Shown: one piece after another, positions 45,614-56,589 of the stretch
Position numbering within the stretch: the first letter of the stretch is position 1
How the letters are laid out: each line of letters begins with the position of its first letter
Assembly: GCF_000264995.1 (NCBI RefSeq)
Contig: NW_006767436.1
Span: 2,412,600-2,476,599, forward strand
Source of the DNA: Punctularia strigosozonata HHB-11173 SS5
Lineage: Eukaryota; Basidiomycota; Agaricomycetes; Corticiales; Punctulariaceae
Length of the DNA: 64,000 bases
Reading direction: 5' to 3'
Made by a program: the position numbers and the translations under genes
Notes under the pieces: model-generated
The model's database searches: none
The model's input: the letters and a program-made list of their open reading frames with translations, nothing else
Told to the model about the DNA's origin: nothing

Positions 45614-48595
45614 TCATTTTCGTCCCGCCCTCTTCCTCTGCTTGTCCTTCTCCTTCGCCCTTATCTCAGCCTTCTCCTCCGCCCTCTCCCCTTCTAGACT
45701 GCCCATTACGCGCCTCATCTGCTTCTCGTACGCCTCGTCCTTCTGTCGCTGCTCCTTCTCGCGCACCTCCGCCAAGAAGCGCGCGTCTTTGCGCAGCTCG
45801 CGCATCGCGCCCTTCTTCTCCTGCTTAAACTGTCGCCGGAGCTTCTGTGCCTCGACTCTCTCCTTGTCCGGATCATTGTGCGTGAGTGCAAAGGAAGAAC
45901 CGGAGGTGGACATGGAGAACTTGGGGAGGTAGGTAGGGATAGGGATGGGCTTGTGAGCTTGGAGGAGGAGGGGTTGTCGGGATTGACGGGCAAACTTGAG
46001 GAGACGGGCAAGGGCATCGCGGGTGGATGCGAGCTGGGTCTATGAGCAGCGGATGGTTAGATACTCAGGTTACTCCTGAAAGGCAAAGAAGCTACCTGAA
46101 GTGCGTGCGGCAATTTCCGTGCCTGTACACCATCCAGCAACTCGAGGATCGGTTCGAAGAGCTCGATGAACCCGTCAAGGTCCTTATACATATCTGCGAA
46201 CCTCCACAATGTGGTCACGGCAACGTTCAGCAGATCCACCTTGGTTTTCGCTTGATTGACATCCTCGCTAGCCAAGATCTGGACCATATTGGGCTTAGCA
46301 ACCTCGACGATGATTGAATCCCCCTTCTTCACCCTCAACCCCCTCGTCACATTCCACGCCGGAATAGGAAAGGCGCCCGGCAACTCTTTGCCGTCCTTCC
46401 ACTTCGTCGGTGCGACCCTAGCGATTGCGTTCGCGCAGAACGCCACTGCCTCGGGTACGAAGCGCTGGCTGCGCGCCTCCCAGCTCGCCCAGAGGCTGCA
46501 TACGAACAGTCCACTTGCTAGGTCGCGGAGCGTACGCAAGTGTGGGAGGCCGAGGGCAAGATACGCGCCCATAAGAACTCGTGCGGGGTTGACAGCAGCG
46601 TGGTTGAGGTCGCTCGTTGGGAAGAGCACACCAAGGACGCGTAAAAGTGCGAGCTCGGGCAGCCCGGGGAAGACTCGGGCGGGGAAAGACGAGGTAGAGG
46701 CGGCGAGAGAGAGGCTGCGTTTGAAGTTTCTCTCCATGAGCACGAGCTTGGAGACGAGATGCTCAGCAACCGAAATCGGATACGATTTGGTGAGGGCGAG
46801 GAGGTGGGGGAGAAGGGAGGAAATGAGGGGAAACCGTGAGGCAGGCGGTTGGGCAATATGAAGGATATGATCAACGAGGACGCGTGCGAGGTCCTAGATG
46901 ATGTCTGGTAAATGCCCCAATCGTAGTATGCCGAGGAAAGCAATCACCTGCAACTTGAGCTTGTTATCCTCTGCTAGAGATGGGTGGTACAATGTTCTGA
47001 TACGTTGAACTACGGTCGGAACGTCCTCGTCTTGAATATTCTCGATGATGTCCAGGAATTCCTCATGTGTAGATGGACAGGGAAATGTGTAGGGGAGCTC
47101 GGAGGATTTGGATTTACTCTTCCCCTTTGACGCCCTGGACTTAGACGCATCGGAGCTTAAGGAGACAGGCATCCGTTGCGCGGCGATACGAGCCTCAGGC
47201 TCTGAACCATCTGATGCCTCAGGGTCCTCATCATCCTCGTCATCGTCAGCGTCCGCGTCTTCTTCCTCTTCGCCGTCCTGATCGCTGTCCTCTTCATCGT
47301 CGTTTTCTTGGGATGAATCCTCATCCCCTGCGTCGAACTCTACCTCATCACCCAAACCAGCTCCTAGACCGGGCACCCCTTCCTCATCGACAAAATCATC
47401 GTCCAAGTCATCTCCTTGACCACCCCTGCGTCGCGCCTTGAATCCGCCCTCTTCGTCACCACTCTCCTCCTCCAACCCTTGCATCCTCCGTAACCGTCTC
47501 TTCTCTGCCTTCTCTAGCTCCTCCGCGCGTTCGGCTGCAAGTTCCTCCTCCGTCTTTATTCTATCCTTCGCCTTCGCCTTCTGATCAAACGCCAAACTTC
47601 GTACAGCGGCATCGTAGTCTGCGTCCTTCTTCTCTAGAATCTGGCCGGCTTCCTGAGCGGTTGCAGAGGCAGCGGTCAGCAGTGAGCGGAGGGCATCGAA
47701 CTCTTGATCGAGCTCCATGCGTAGGTCGGCATTCTCTTGAGCTTCAAGCTGACGGCGAGCCTTGTGTTCTTTGGATTTCGCGATGACTTCAGCCATTACT
47801 TCCGCTTTGCTCTTTTGACGATCGGGCTAGCGAGGGGTCAGTACAGACGATACCGAATATTGAACATTTTTACCTCGTCTCCTTCTTCGTCATCAGAGAA
47901 ACCCCCAAAGTGTGCCCTCTTCACAACGGAAGCGTCGAGTTGGCCTATGAAATGTGAATGGTACGTCAGGTACGAAGAAACGCGCAACACACCACGGTCC
48001 TCTTCCTCCTCCTCATCGTCCAATGCGAGCCCTGCCCCATCAAAGTCGTCCAAGTTGGATAGACTCTGGCCATAGTGCGTGAGTTCTGTCTCATCGTCCA
48101 GGTTGAAGAGGCCAGCGTCCCGGGCGGTTCGTTGGCGTTCGCGAGTGAACCGTTCGAGCATGCGCTCCTCCGGGGTCATGGTAGGATCATTTTCACCAAT
48201 GCGGCGGTCGACGATTCCACCTGCGTGATGTTTAGTAGCATGTTCTTGCAATAGCGTTTTCTTGCGCTAGTCCTGCACGGTCAGCATCTCCACAACGAGC
48301 AGTGGATAATGATGCATGCCTGCTCGATCCCGGCCTGTTTGCTCTTCGCGGGCTTGCCCGCGATACCCTTGAGTTTCCTGCCCAAGACATCGTGCTTGAG
48401 CTTGGTGACCTTTTCGTCGAACGGGTTGAGCTTGCGGTGGATCTCCTCCAGCCTCGCCGCCTTGGCCTTTTTCTCCCGCTCGGTGTCCTCCGCCCTAGCC
48501 GTCCGCTTGCGTTTCTTGGAGGGGGGAGGCTGGCCACGGATGCCGGCGCTGTTGAGCGCCGACTTGAGCTGGGCAAGTTGCGAGCCCTTGGCCAT
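45614..48595 (-). CDS. NOP14: Nucleolar protein NOP14 (small-subunit processome)
   Basis: U3 snoRNP component needed for 18S rRNA maturation and 40S assembly. Exons (minus) are 48595-48320, 48266-47993, 47944-47874, 47826-46948, 46893-46096 and 46039-45614, giving 907 aa. The start MAKGSQLAQLKSAL is followed by a basic region, NPFDEKVTKLKHDVLGRKLKG and the family motif IVDRRIGENDPTMTPEERMLERF. Then come a HFGGFSDDEE-like segment, a long coiled, charged stretch and a highly acidic block (runs of D and E). The helical C-terminal half contains FPLISSLLPHLLALTKSYPI and WNVTRGLRVKKGDSI-type sequence. The basic tail (KQEKKGAMRELRKDARFLAEV) ends RAGRK. The first intron (48319-48267) has a GC donor. 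It is divergent from the membrane protein gene with only 128 bp between start codons. Confidence 0.92.
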
Positions 48596-48723
48596 AGGTT
48601 ACTTACAAGCAAATCGGAAAAAAGAGACGTAAGTAAAATGAAACTGAACACGCCCCTCCCGCGCCTCGTGGCTATCCCCGCCGTTTATTCCTTGCTCACT
48701 CCGCCATGTCCTGAGCCCCGACG
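48596..48723. promoter_or_regulatory. Compact bidirectional promoter, NOP14 / TRP-like gene
   Basis: Only 128 bp separate the ATG of NOP14 (48595, minus) from the ATG of the TRP/Flc-like gene (48724, plus). Both promoters and leaders must overlap here or extend into coding sequence. No clear TATA box is seen. Confidence 0.55.
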
Positions 48724-51700
48724 ATGCGCACCAGCCTCGCCCTCCTCGCCCTCGCCGTCGGCGGCGCCGTCGTCGTCGGCGATGTCAGCGCGCAACCCGC
48801 CACTGTCCGGTTCAGCGACTGCTTCTCCGGCAGCAAAAGCCAGAAGCTCAACGTCTCCACCGTCTACGGCCAGATGTTCGACGCCGACGCCCGCCATCTC
48901 AACCTGACCGTGCTTGGTACCTCGCCTCAGGATATCATCGGATCGGCCAACCTCAACCTCGCTACCCTCTTCACGACGACCGAGATGCTCACTCTCGACG
49001 TCTGGGACAACAGCACGTACTTTTGCCAGACCCTCCGCCCGCCATCGCCCCTCCCGAGCACCACCAACGGCTCGTCCCTCTACTGCCCCATCCCCGCCGG
49101 CCCATTTGCCTTTAGCACGTACATCCCCCTCGACTCTGCCCGCGAGCTCGCCACCCTCCAGACCCGGCTTCACGCCGTTGACCCCTCCTCGGCCGAGATA
49201 CTCTGCATCGACGTCTTCACCACTAACCTCGCCCCGGGCACATGGGGAAGCGTTTATGGCCACGCCATCGCTATATTCTGGTTCACCGTCGCGCTCGCCA
49301 TAGCATACTGGCTCTTGGTTCTCGTCGCCCGCATCGTCAGCGCGTGGGGGCGCGGGGTCGCACGCACGGGCACGGGAGTATGGGGCAAGGTCGAACGCGT
49401 CGGGTTCGTATTCGCGAGCGCGCTCAGCGGAGAACGCTTCGCCGTCAGTCCGGCGCTCATGCGGTTTTGCACACCGTCGATGCGGGACATACTTTTCCAT
49501 ACGCAATGGGTTGCCGGACTCAGCATGGTCGCCGTTCAATGGCCCAGCTTTGTGTACCCACTGGCCGCACAAACCGCTTGGAGCATGCTGTCCTACAATA
49601 TCACCCTGACGCAGGGATCCAAACACCCACTGCATTGGAACCCCGTATCTGTACCCGCCTTCCACCCGCCCTCGAACTTCGCCGATCAGCTAACCGACCC
49701 GACGTCCCCGCTGTTTGTGGACACTTCGAACCCCAATACGTTGTTCACGCTCCCGCCCGACGCTCGCACCGGCATTCCTTCCTTCGCCTATGCTGTGGGT
49801 CTTCGTCCCGAAGACCTCTTCGGCATCTGTATGGGTATTTTCCTCCTCCTCCTCGCGGCTGTCTGCGTCATCAGTCTCGTTATCAAGCTCTTCGCAGCAC
49901 TCGGCTCGTCCGGGCGCTCCGCTATGGGCTCCAGAGGCCGGAGTCACAGCCCAGGGCCGTACGGCGCACGGGCAGGCGGACCCGCCGCGAGTAAGGACGT
50001 TCTCTCTGAGTCCGGCGTTGGCGCTACGGACGACAGCGTGGACAACAAGTCGCATCAGTCCCACTTCCTCTTCTCGCGCGCCGTTCCTGCGCCGTCCAAG
50101 TCGCGGTTCATCAACCGCATCCGCCCGAACCTCAATTCATTCCACCTTTCCATCCTACACGGTGCCCTGGTCCGCGTCCTAATCTGGTTCCACTTCCCGA
50201 TCACGCTCTTCGCGGCGTACCACATGACGCTGCCTCGATCGCACGCGCCGCTCTCTTCCGTTGTTCTCGCCGCGCTGTCCTTCGCGTTTTTCAGTGTGCT
50301 CATTCCCGGCCTGCTGCTTGCGCGTCTCGCGCTCACGTCCACGAGCAAGCTGTATGATGAGACTTGCACCCTTCTCGCTCTCGGCCCGCTCTATAACCAC
50401 TACCGCGCAGGCTCTCAGCTCTTCGCTGGTCTCTTCTTCCTCGATAACCTCGCGATGGGCCTCACGATTGGCGCGGGTCAGCGTAGCGGAACCGCGCAGG
50501 CGATCATTATCCTCGTGGTGGAGGTAGTCAGCGCGTTGACGACAAGCTTGTGGCTACCATGGGGGCAAGGAGCGAGCATGGGGCTCATAAGCTTCCTATT
50601 CTGCGTCGGACGAATCGTCATCGCGGTCCTGGTCGTGATCCTCACACCCGTGGTTAGTATTCTATACTTCACCATGAGGATCAACACATCTGATCTGACA
50701 TCTTCTTCAGGTTTCGATCGGCCAGGCAGCAGGAGGCTGGGTTGCCTACGCTATCCTCCTCATCCTCGCGCTCATTTACCTCGCCTTCGTTCTCATACTC
50801 TTTGTCAAGATTATCGAAGGCATCACCCGAATCTGCGGTGGCGTTAGCTTCGACCGATCGCGTCACGTGGTTGACTCCGGTCTCATCGGCGCCTGCGGAC
50901 TGCTCGGCTGCTGCGGTGGCGGACGACAGCAGAGGCGTCGGAGGCGCTACAGAGCGTCTGACGCGCGCAGGCCGTCAAGTCAGCCGTTTGCCTTGCCCAG
51001 TTCGGCGTTACAGCAGAACAACCAAAGCACGCTCAATAGCCAATCCCAGACGCTGAAGGCGGAATCTTATGGCCCACCGAGTGTGCTCCGCCCCGAGCAC
51101 GCCATGCGGCCGTACAAGGAAACCGACGACGAGGAGCAAGAGGCGGGCTATATTATGGGCGCTTGGCAGCCATTCCCGCGGCCGGGGTACAACGCCCTTG
51201 CAGAACAACATAAGGACTCGTTCTCTTCCAACCCGTCCACGCTCGTGCAATCGACTCCGGCGCCTGCCGCTTCCAGCTCCGGCTTCGCGCGGGTGGGTGG
51301 CGGGCGGGCGCACTACGAGGACCCGTACCATATCGCCACCAGATCTAGCCTGACGTTCCCAAGCGCGGACCACTCGATCGACCGAGCGGAGAGGCCCACG
51401 CTCGCGAGGCACCTGACGAACGAGCGGGAAGAGGACGAGGTCCTCCCCACCGCCTCCGTCGTCAGCTTTGCCCGGCAGCCAACGCCCCTTACACCGCACC
51501 AGCGCACGCGCTCGCAGACCGCGATTGTCGAGGACGTTGCGCTATTACGGAACATGTTCGCGGACGCGCACGAGGTCCGGCCGTTATCGCCTGGTGGGCG
51601 GAAAGACGAGAACGCCGTGGTTGACGACGACGACGACGACGACGAATCGGTGAAGGAGACGCCTCGGCATCGTGGATGGTTCAGCCTTGGAAGGAAGACC

Positions 51701-51919
51701 AGGCGGCACAGCGAGATTGCCTCGCCTCCGCCAGCGCCTTTAAACCTCAGTGCCGACCCTGGACCCTCGGAGGCTGGTCCGAGCACGGGCCGCTCGTTCG
51801 TCGTCGTGCGCAAGCAACAGCCGGGTATCAGGCAACAAAGTGCGTCGCTCGATCTCAACAGAGCGACCGAGGACAGACCCGGTCGCTCGTTCGAGGTACT
51901 CCGGGGCAAAGACGTATGA
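48724..51919 (+). CDS. TRP-like / flavin carrier (Flc) family membrane protein
   Basis: Fungal TRP-channel-like protein; Flc relatives sit in ER or vacuolar membrane and affect calcium, FAD transport and cell wall integrity. Two exons, 48724-50652 and 50711-51919, give 1,045 aa. A signal peptide (MRTSLALLALAVGGAVVVG) is followed by a lumenal ML-like domain with paired Cys (FSDCFSGSKSQKLNVSTVYG, LYCPIPAGPF). About nine membrane segments follow, including AIFWFTVALAIAYWLLVLV, FGICMGIFLLLLAAVCVI and RIVIAVLVVILTPVVSIG. The cytosolic C-terminal 300 residues are Ser/Thr-rich and disordered, with a Cys-rich junction (GLIGACGLLGCCGGG) that could be palmitoylated. An acidic DDDDDDDE run lies near the end. 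The single intron sits in the last helices. Family assignment is confident; transported substrate is not. Confidence 0.88.
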
Positions 51920-52157
51920 TTATAGTGACAACTGATTGCTCTTCGCTATGTTCATCGACGCTCGCTGTGAATGTATCCTTTATCTATCTTATGACCTAGA
52001 TCCCTACGATCCCACGGACTTCTGCTCCTAGCACTTCTCTTCCAGTGTCAAATTGTACACATACTACAGTTTCAGTTGCTAATTACCAATGCACGACTTG
52101 TCCATGAAACTGTAATCCGCAAGGTCATGCTTGCAAATCCGGACTGCCCCCTCTCGA

Positions 52158-54811
52158 CTAATCCGTTTCCTCCAGGGACGGGTTGCTGCCGGTGCCTCCT
52201 ACCCAGAACACGCGGTAGTCGTCATAGCCCTTCCGCACCCAGCCATAGATGCCCTGCTCCTGCGAGATCTTGTCAGCGATGGCATCGGAATCGAGGCTAT
52301 CGAACGATGTGGCGGATACGCCAGACGCAGTCGAGAACGTGCGGGTAAGTTGGGACGACGAACGATGCCAATGGCCACCGGCGCACAGGAAGCCGACGTC
52401 TCCGCCCACGTCCGCGTCGGCGCGCACGACCTCCTCCGCTTTCGCTTTGCCCTTTCCGCCCTGGCGGGCCGTGATGAGGAAGGAAAGCGTCAACTCCTGA
52501 ACTTCCACGCCGTCTTCCCCAAAAGCCACGAGTTGCAGCTGTGGTTGCTTGCCACCGTCCGGGGAGAAGCATTCGATGATTCTAGGGGACACGTACGACG
52601 GCGTGCAGTTCCATGAGAGGGCGGCGAGCGGGGGAACTGAGGCAAGATTGGGAGGGAGCGGCGAGGGGACTATATGGGTTTGTTTACCACGTGTAAGACA
52701 GCAGACAGGCGTTGTAGACGACAACGTCGAGGCATGGTGATAGATCGGACTACCAGGCAGCTCAATGTGCGCCGGTGGAAGCCAAGTGCCCTTCTGCTCC
52801 TTGCCGAATCCGAAGGGCCCGTGCCCGTGCCCGCCGTCAAACGAAGCACGGGACCGCCGGGCCAAGGAACTCAACGACGCGGATGGCGTGAGCCGCGACA
52901 GTGCGTTGCTCCCGTCGTCGTATAATTCTACTTCGCCGACTGCTGAGTCTGATATGCGGATGAGCCCAGCCTTCTTTTCGAAGATTACAAACAGGCTGGG
53001 TTGTGGGCCGTAGGCGTCGGTCAGGTGTCGCAGCGTCGCCTCGGAACCTTGCCGATCGTGTCCGGAGCCCATCAGCGGCGCGCGGCTACCCGTGGTCCGC
53101 GTTGAGACCGTGCTCATGTTGGAAACGGATCGACTCATGCCGTCCTGCACGGTGTGGTCGACGAACGTGATACTGCGCGGTGTCAAAGGCGTGTAGAAGT
53201 CCTGTCAAGAGTTAGACACGTATCAGTCGTGTAATTCAAGGAATGCACCTTCACGAAACGGAAGGCACGTTCGCCCTTGGGCGTCTCGTACAGCAGTATG
53301 TTGGATTTTGAGGCGATTGCAAGCAACGCACCACCCCGTTGCCGGCTCTGGTCGGTTTTCAGGTCATAGAATAGAACCGAAAGGCTCGCCAACCTCGACC
53401 CAGGCGACGCTAGAGGAACATAGTCCGATGCCCACCGAAGCGGCAAGTCGTCGACCAAGTCCCAACTTGATTCCGAGCTGTTGGAGTTGTTACGATCGGT
53501 CAGCGGTCGTAGGTGGGCGTCGTCTCCTGAAGAGGAAGTCGGTCGAGGAAAATTCTGGGCATCCTTTTGGGGGACCGGCGGGGAACGCTCAGCTAAAGGA
53601 GATTCGACGACAAGGTTCTTGATTCCCCGGGTGATGCTTCCATGCGACTTGTGCTTTTTGTGTCGCGATGGGCTCTGCTGTGGGTGCCAGTTGGATGGAC
53701 GTCGCATGTCTACTGGGCGTGCACCCTAACATCCTGTCAGCAACGGAGATGAACGAGGCAAGAGGGTATAGACCAACCTTCTGCGATATGGTCCACTTTG
53801 CGAGGCTGACCAGACTTGCGAGGTTGTACATCCTCAGAGCGCGCACCGCTTCCGCATCTTTAGGGGATGACTCATCAGATCCGACCAGCATCAACACCAC
53901 CCCAGACGGCGTTCCTTCAACGCTCGCGTTATCCATCTCGAGCAAGGACATCTGGTAGACGCTTTCTGACCGCCTTGAGCTCCTGACTCTCGTCAACCCA
54001 TGTATGACGCTACCACTCACCCTTCGCCCCGCCACATGACGAGAGATTGCGCTTCGCTCGGATCTTTCTGCGTCAAGCCGTCCTCCGTCCATTCGTGCGG
54101 GAACATGTCCAACACGGACATGCCCTCTTCATGGCCGATCAGGACGAGCCTCTCTGAGGGCAATGGTAGTAGCGCATGTATTGGAGCCGAGGTGTGCGGG
54201 AGAAAGCGCGAGCCAAAGTGATACAGCCGCAGATGGCTAGGAAAGAGCTGCTCGCCCACGAACGCGGGCGGTGTCGGCGTCGGCGGGTCGTAGTGGTAGA
54301 CCGGGGGCTCCTGGTCGAACGAGGTCTGTATTTGGAGCACACTATTCCGGGTCGGGGTGGCAGGATCGTCGAGGATGAGAGGGACAGAGGCCGATGGGGT
54401 CTCCTGCTGGTCGCAGAAGGGGAACGATGAGAACGAGGGTCTCTGTCTTTCCGATACGACGACGGCTCACTGGTGCTGGAGGTACCGGGGGCTCCCATCC
54501 TCGCTGCCGGCGCCTGGCCCGTTGCTCCGGGGTTATATCGTTATATCGTTCCGCAGCTCTGCACTCCGCGTTGGTTCAGTGTCAACAGGCAGAACACCGG
54601 GCGCATCGCGCACCTCTTCTCTATCCAGCTCCTCCAGCGCCCAAACCTTGCAAACGACGGCCAGATAAGTAGAGCGCGGGTTGAGCGCCGAGTTAATGCG
54701 CACTCGCCTCGAGTTCGGCCCGTGCTGCTCTGCGAGATCTTCGTACGTCGGCAGATCGCCGTCTCCGGCCTGGTCCTGCTCGACATTGTGCGGCGAATCC
54801 CAGTGGGCCAT
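52158..54811 (-). CDS. Conserved hypothetical protein with a frameshifting 8-bp duplication in exon 1
   Basis: Not assigned to a named family; the texture (repeated beta-strand-like segments, LRLYHFGSRFLPHTSAPIHALLPLP, RLVLIGHEEGMSVLDMFP, FRFVKDFYTP) suggests a beta-propeller of the kind found in CNH-type proteins. Exons (minus) are 54811-54471, 54406-54021, 53961-53778, 53725-53249 and 53201-52158. Exon 1 has two copies of AACGATAT (54548-54533) that throw the frame into a TAA. With one copy the exon would read on smoothly (RNDITPEQRARRRQRGW), and the whole gene would be 807 aa in one frame. The other exons are intact, including a Ser-rich region (SESSWDLVDDLPLRWASDYVPL) and a C-terminus with GIYGWVRKGYDDYRVFW. 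Either a recent null allele or an assembly error. Confidence 0.65.
54533..54548. repeat. 8-bp tandem duplication inside an exon
   Basis: The plus strand reads ttatatcgttatatcg, two perfect copies of one 8-base unit. The total exon length minus eight is exactly 111 codons, so the duplication accounts for the loss of frame. Confidence 0.9.
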
Positions 54812-55768
54812 TCTAGGTACTGGCTAGCGCGGTCTTGTAGCGGGGGCGAACGGAGTGGTGTTAAGAGCAGTACTGCGCCCGTGAGGCTGTCTCCTCGCGG
54901 AGATCATCTTATTTGAATGCCTTTCATCACTAGGTGTCCACACCGTTCGATCAACGCCCGTACCCTTGTACTCAACCCTGGACACAGTCGCCAGATAGCT
55001 CTGTACATGTTAGATGGATGCTGACAGGCCCGAAAGGCCCGGTTATTGTACACACATACGCGCACTGTTGGGTTAACCTTGTCGACCGCGTACGACGATA
55101 CCCCTAGGCAGGGGGCACTATTATTATTAACCGGCGCTGCCCGGCCTCGGCCTCGCACTAAGTATACTTGTACGGTGGTCGTTTTCTGCCAGATCTGGCT
55201 CGATGCCACCGCCGCATCACGCTCTGTCACGCTATGTGGCCGCCATGCTAGATCTGTGGAGCCGGTTACAGGACCCCTTGCTCTCTACTTTCAGCTGATA
55301 GATATTCTGAGAAATGTTAGACACACTTAAGGATCACAGCCATAGCACTCATTTAGGGTTAGGCCGAGGCGCCCGTAAATTGTACGAGCGCCTCGAAAGG
55401 GGTCGGTCCTGAGAATTTCTTGAAATGACATCATTGCAAGCTCTTGGGACCAACCCGTGGGACCTGTCACGTGCATTCTTACCGCTCGCTGGCACTTTTT
55501 TCTGTATCGACGTGTTCTCTGTGCAAGTCAATCCTTGATGCTCTTATTATCACCACTTCAGTGTCACTCCATAGGCACTTCCAAGGATGAGACAGATGAC
55601 CTTCGCCAGGATCAGGGGCACGGGCCCTGGTAGGGTCACACACCTCTGGGTTTGCTCAGAGGGATAGGACGGATGAGAGGATTGTGCGTCTAAAGCGGCT
55701 GTGCCCACACCCGTTGCAAGATGAACTCCTTGACGTCCTCGTGTGCCAACCGCTTCTGTCTTGTCTGA
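54812..55768. other. Intergenic, start of relic zone
   Basis: No gene seen. Searching upstream of the TRAPPC13 fragment for the missing N-terminal exons of that family shows nothing recognisable. Sequence is mixed, with some AT-rich stretches (55080-55330). Confidence 0.5.
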
Positions 55769-56473
55769 GGATTCGAACGCATCCAATTTGTCCCTTCCGA
55801 CGGATGGCAGCACGACTCGGGTAGCGCCACGCCCGTTGTATCCGAGTCGCTGATGCAGCCGAAGGACACGCGCCAGTTCCTCTACGTCCTCTCTCCCCTC
55901 TCCATCCCCGACTTTCCCGTGACGCACGCCCCTGGGAGCATCCTGCCCCTCGGTCGTCTGGACATTTTCTGGCGCTCGGGCTTTGACGAGCCCGGCCGCC
56001 TCATCACCTCCACCCTCTCGTGTCGCATCCCCCTCCCTCCTGCTGCCCCCGCGCCTACCGCACAGTCGATCGCGCCTCATCCGCCCGCAGCTGCGGTCCC
56101 TCCCTATTTGCAGCGCAAGGCCAGCGTATCTGGTGGCGGGCTCACCCGATCAGGCTCTCCACAGCTACCCATCGGCGCGCGACCGGCCACGCCGCCCTTA
56201 GGACCCGTCCCTGCCCGCACAGGCTCACCATTCCGCAACCGGCCGGCGAGTGTAGCCCCGAGCGCGCGGCCACAGTCTCCAAGCCTCGTCGGGGCAAACG
56301 TACCGGGTACCCCGGCGCTGGCGCCGCCTCCTCCTCCACCGCCTGATTTCGACGTCGACCTCGTTGTGCGCACCCCGCCGCCGAACCCCACACCCGTCGA
56401 GGAGCCCATCACCCTCGGCTTCACGCTCTCGGTATCGGCGCCTTCGCCCCCTCGTTCTTCGACTGCTTCCTAA
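55769..56473 (+). pseudogene. TRAPPC13: TRAPPC13 fragment (TRAPP complex subunit, internal part only)
   Basis: An open frame of about 235 codons matches the middle of TRAPPC13 (DUF974), a subunit of TRAPP vesicle-tethering complexes. ERIQFVPSDGW is followed after a short spacer by LMQPKDTRQFLYVLSP, then a PGSILPLGRLDIFWRSGFDEPGRLITS block. A Pro/Ser-rich linker leads to EEPITLGFTLSVSA. The N-terminal beta-sandwich that should come before ERIQF is absent from the preceding kilobase, and the frame stops just after the family's SFTL-type strand, so the C-terminal third is missing as well. There is an acceptor-like AG just before the first recognisable codon. It looks like a partial gene copy rather than a working gene. 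Confidence 0.7.
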
Positions 56474-56589
56474 TCTCCTGCCGCGCACTCGGTTCCCACT
56501 CTGTATTCCGACGGTGATCTTGCTCAGCTCAACTATTTTCTCTATCGTCACCCTCCGTTTGCGCTGTATGTTTCGCGTCCTTGTAGTCC

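Noticed and set aside
55330-55768. Missing N-terminal exons of TRAPPC13
   Set aside because: I read all frames for the family's N-terminal strands and found none, so the fragment is treated as truncated.
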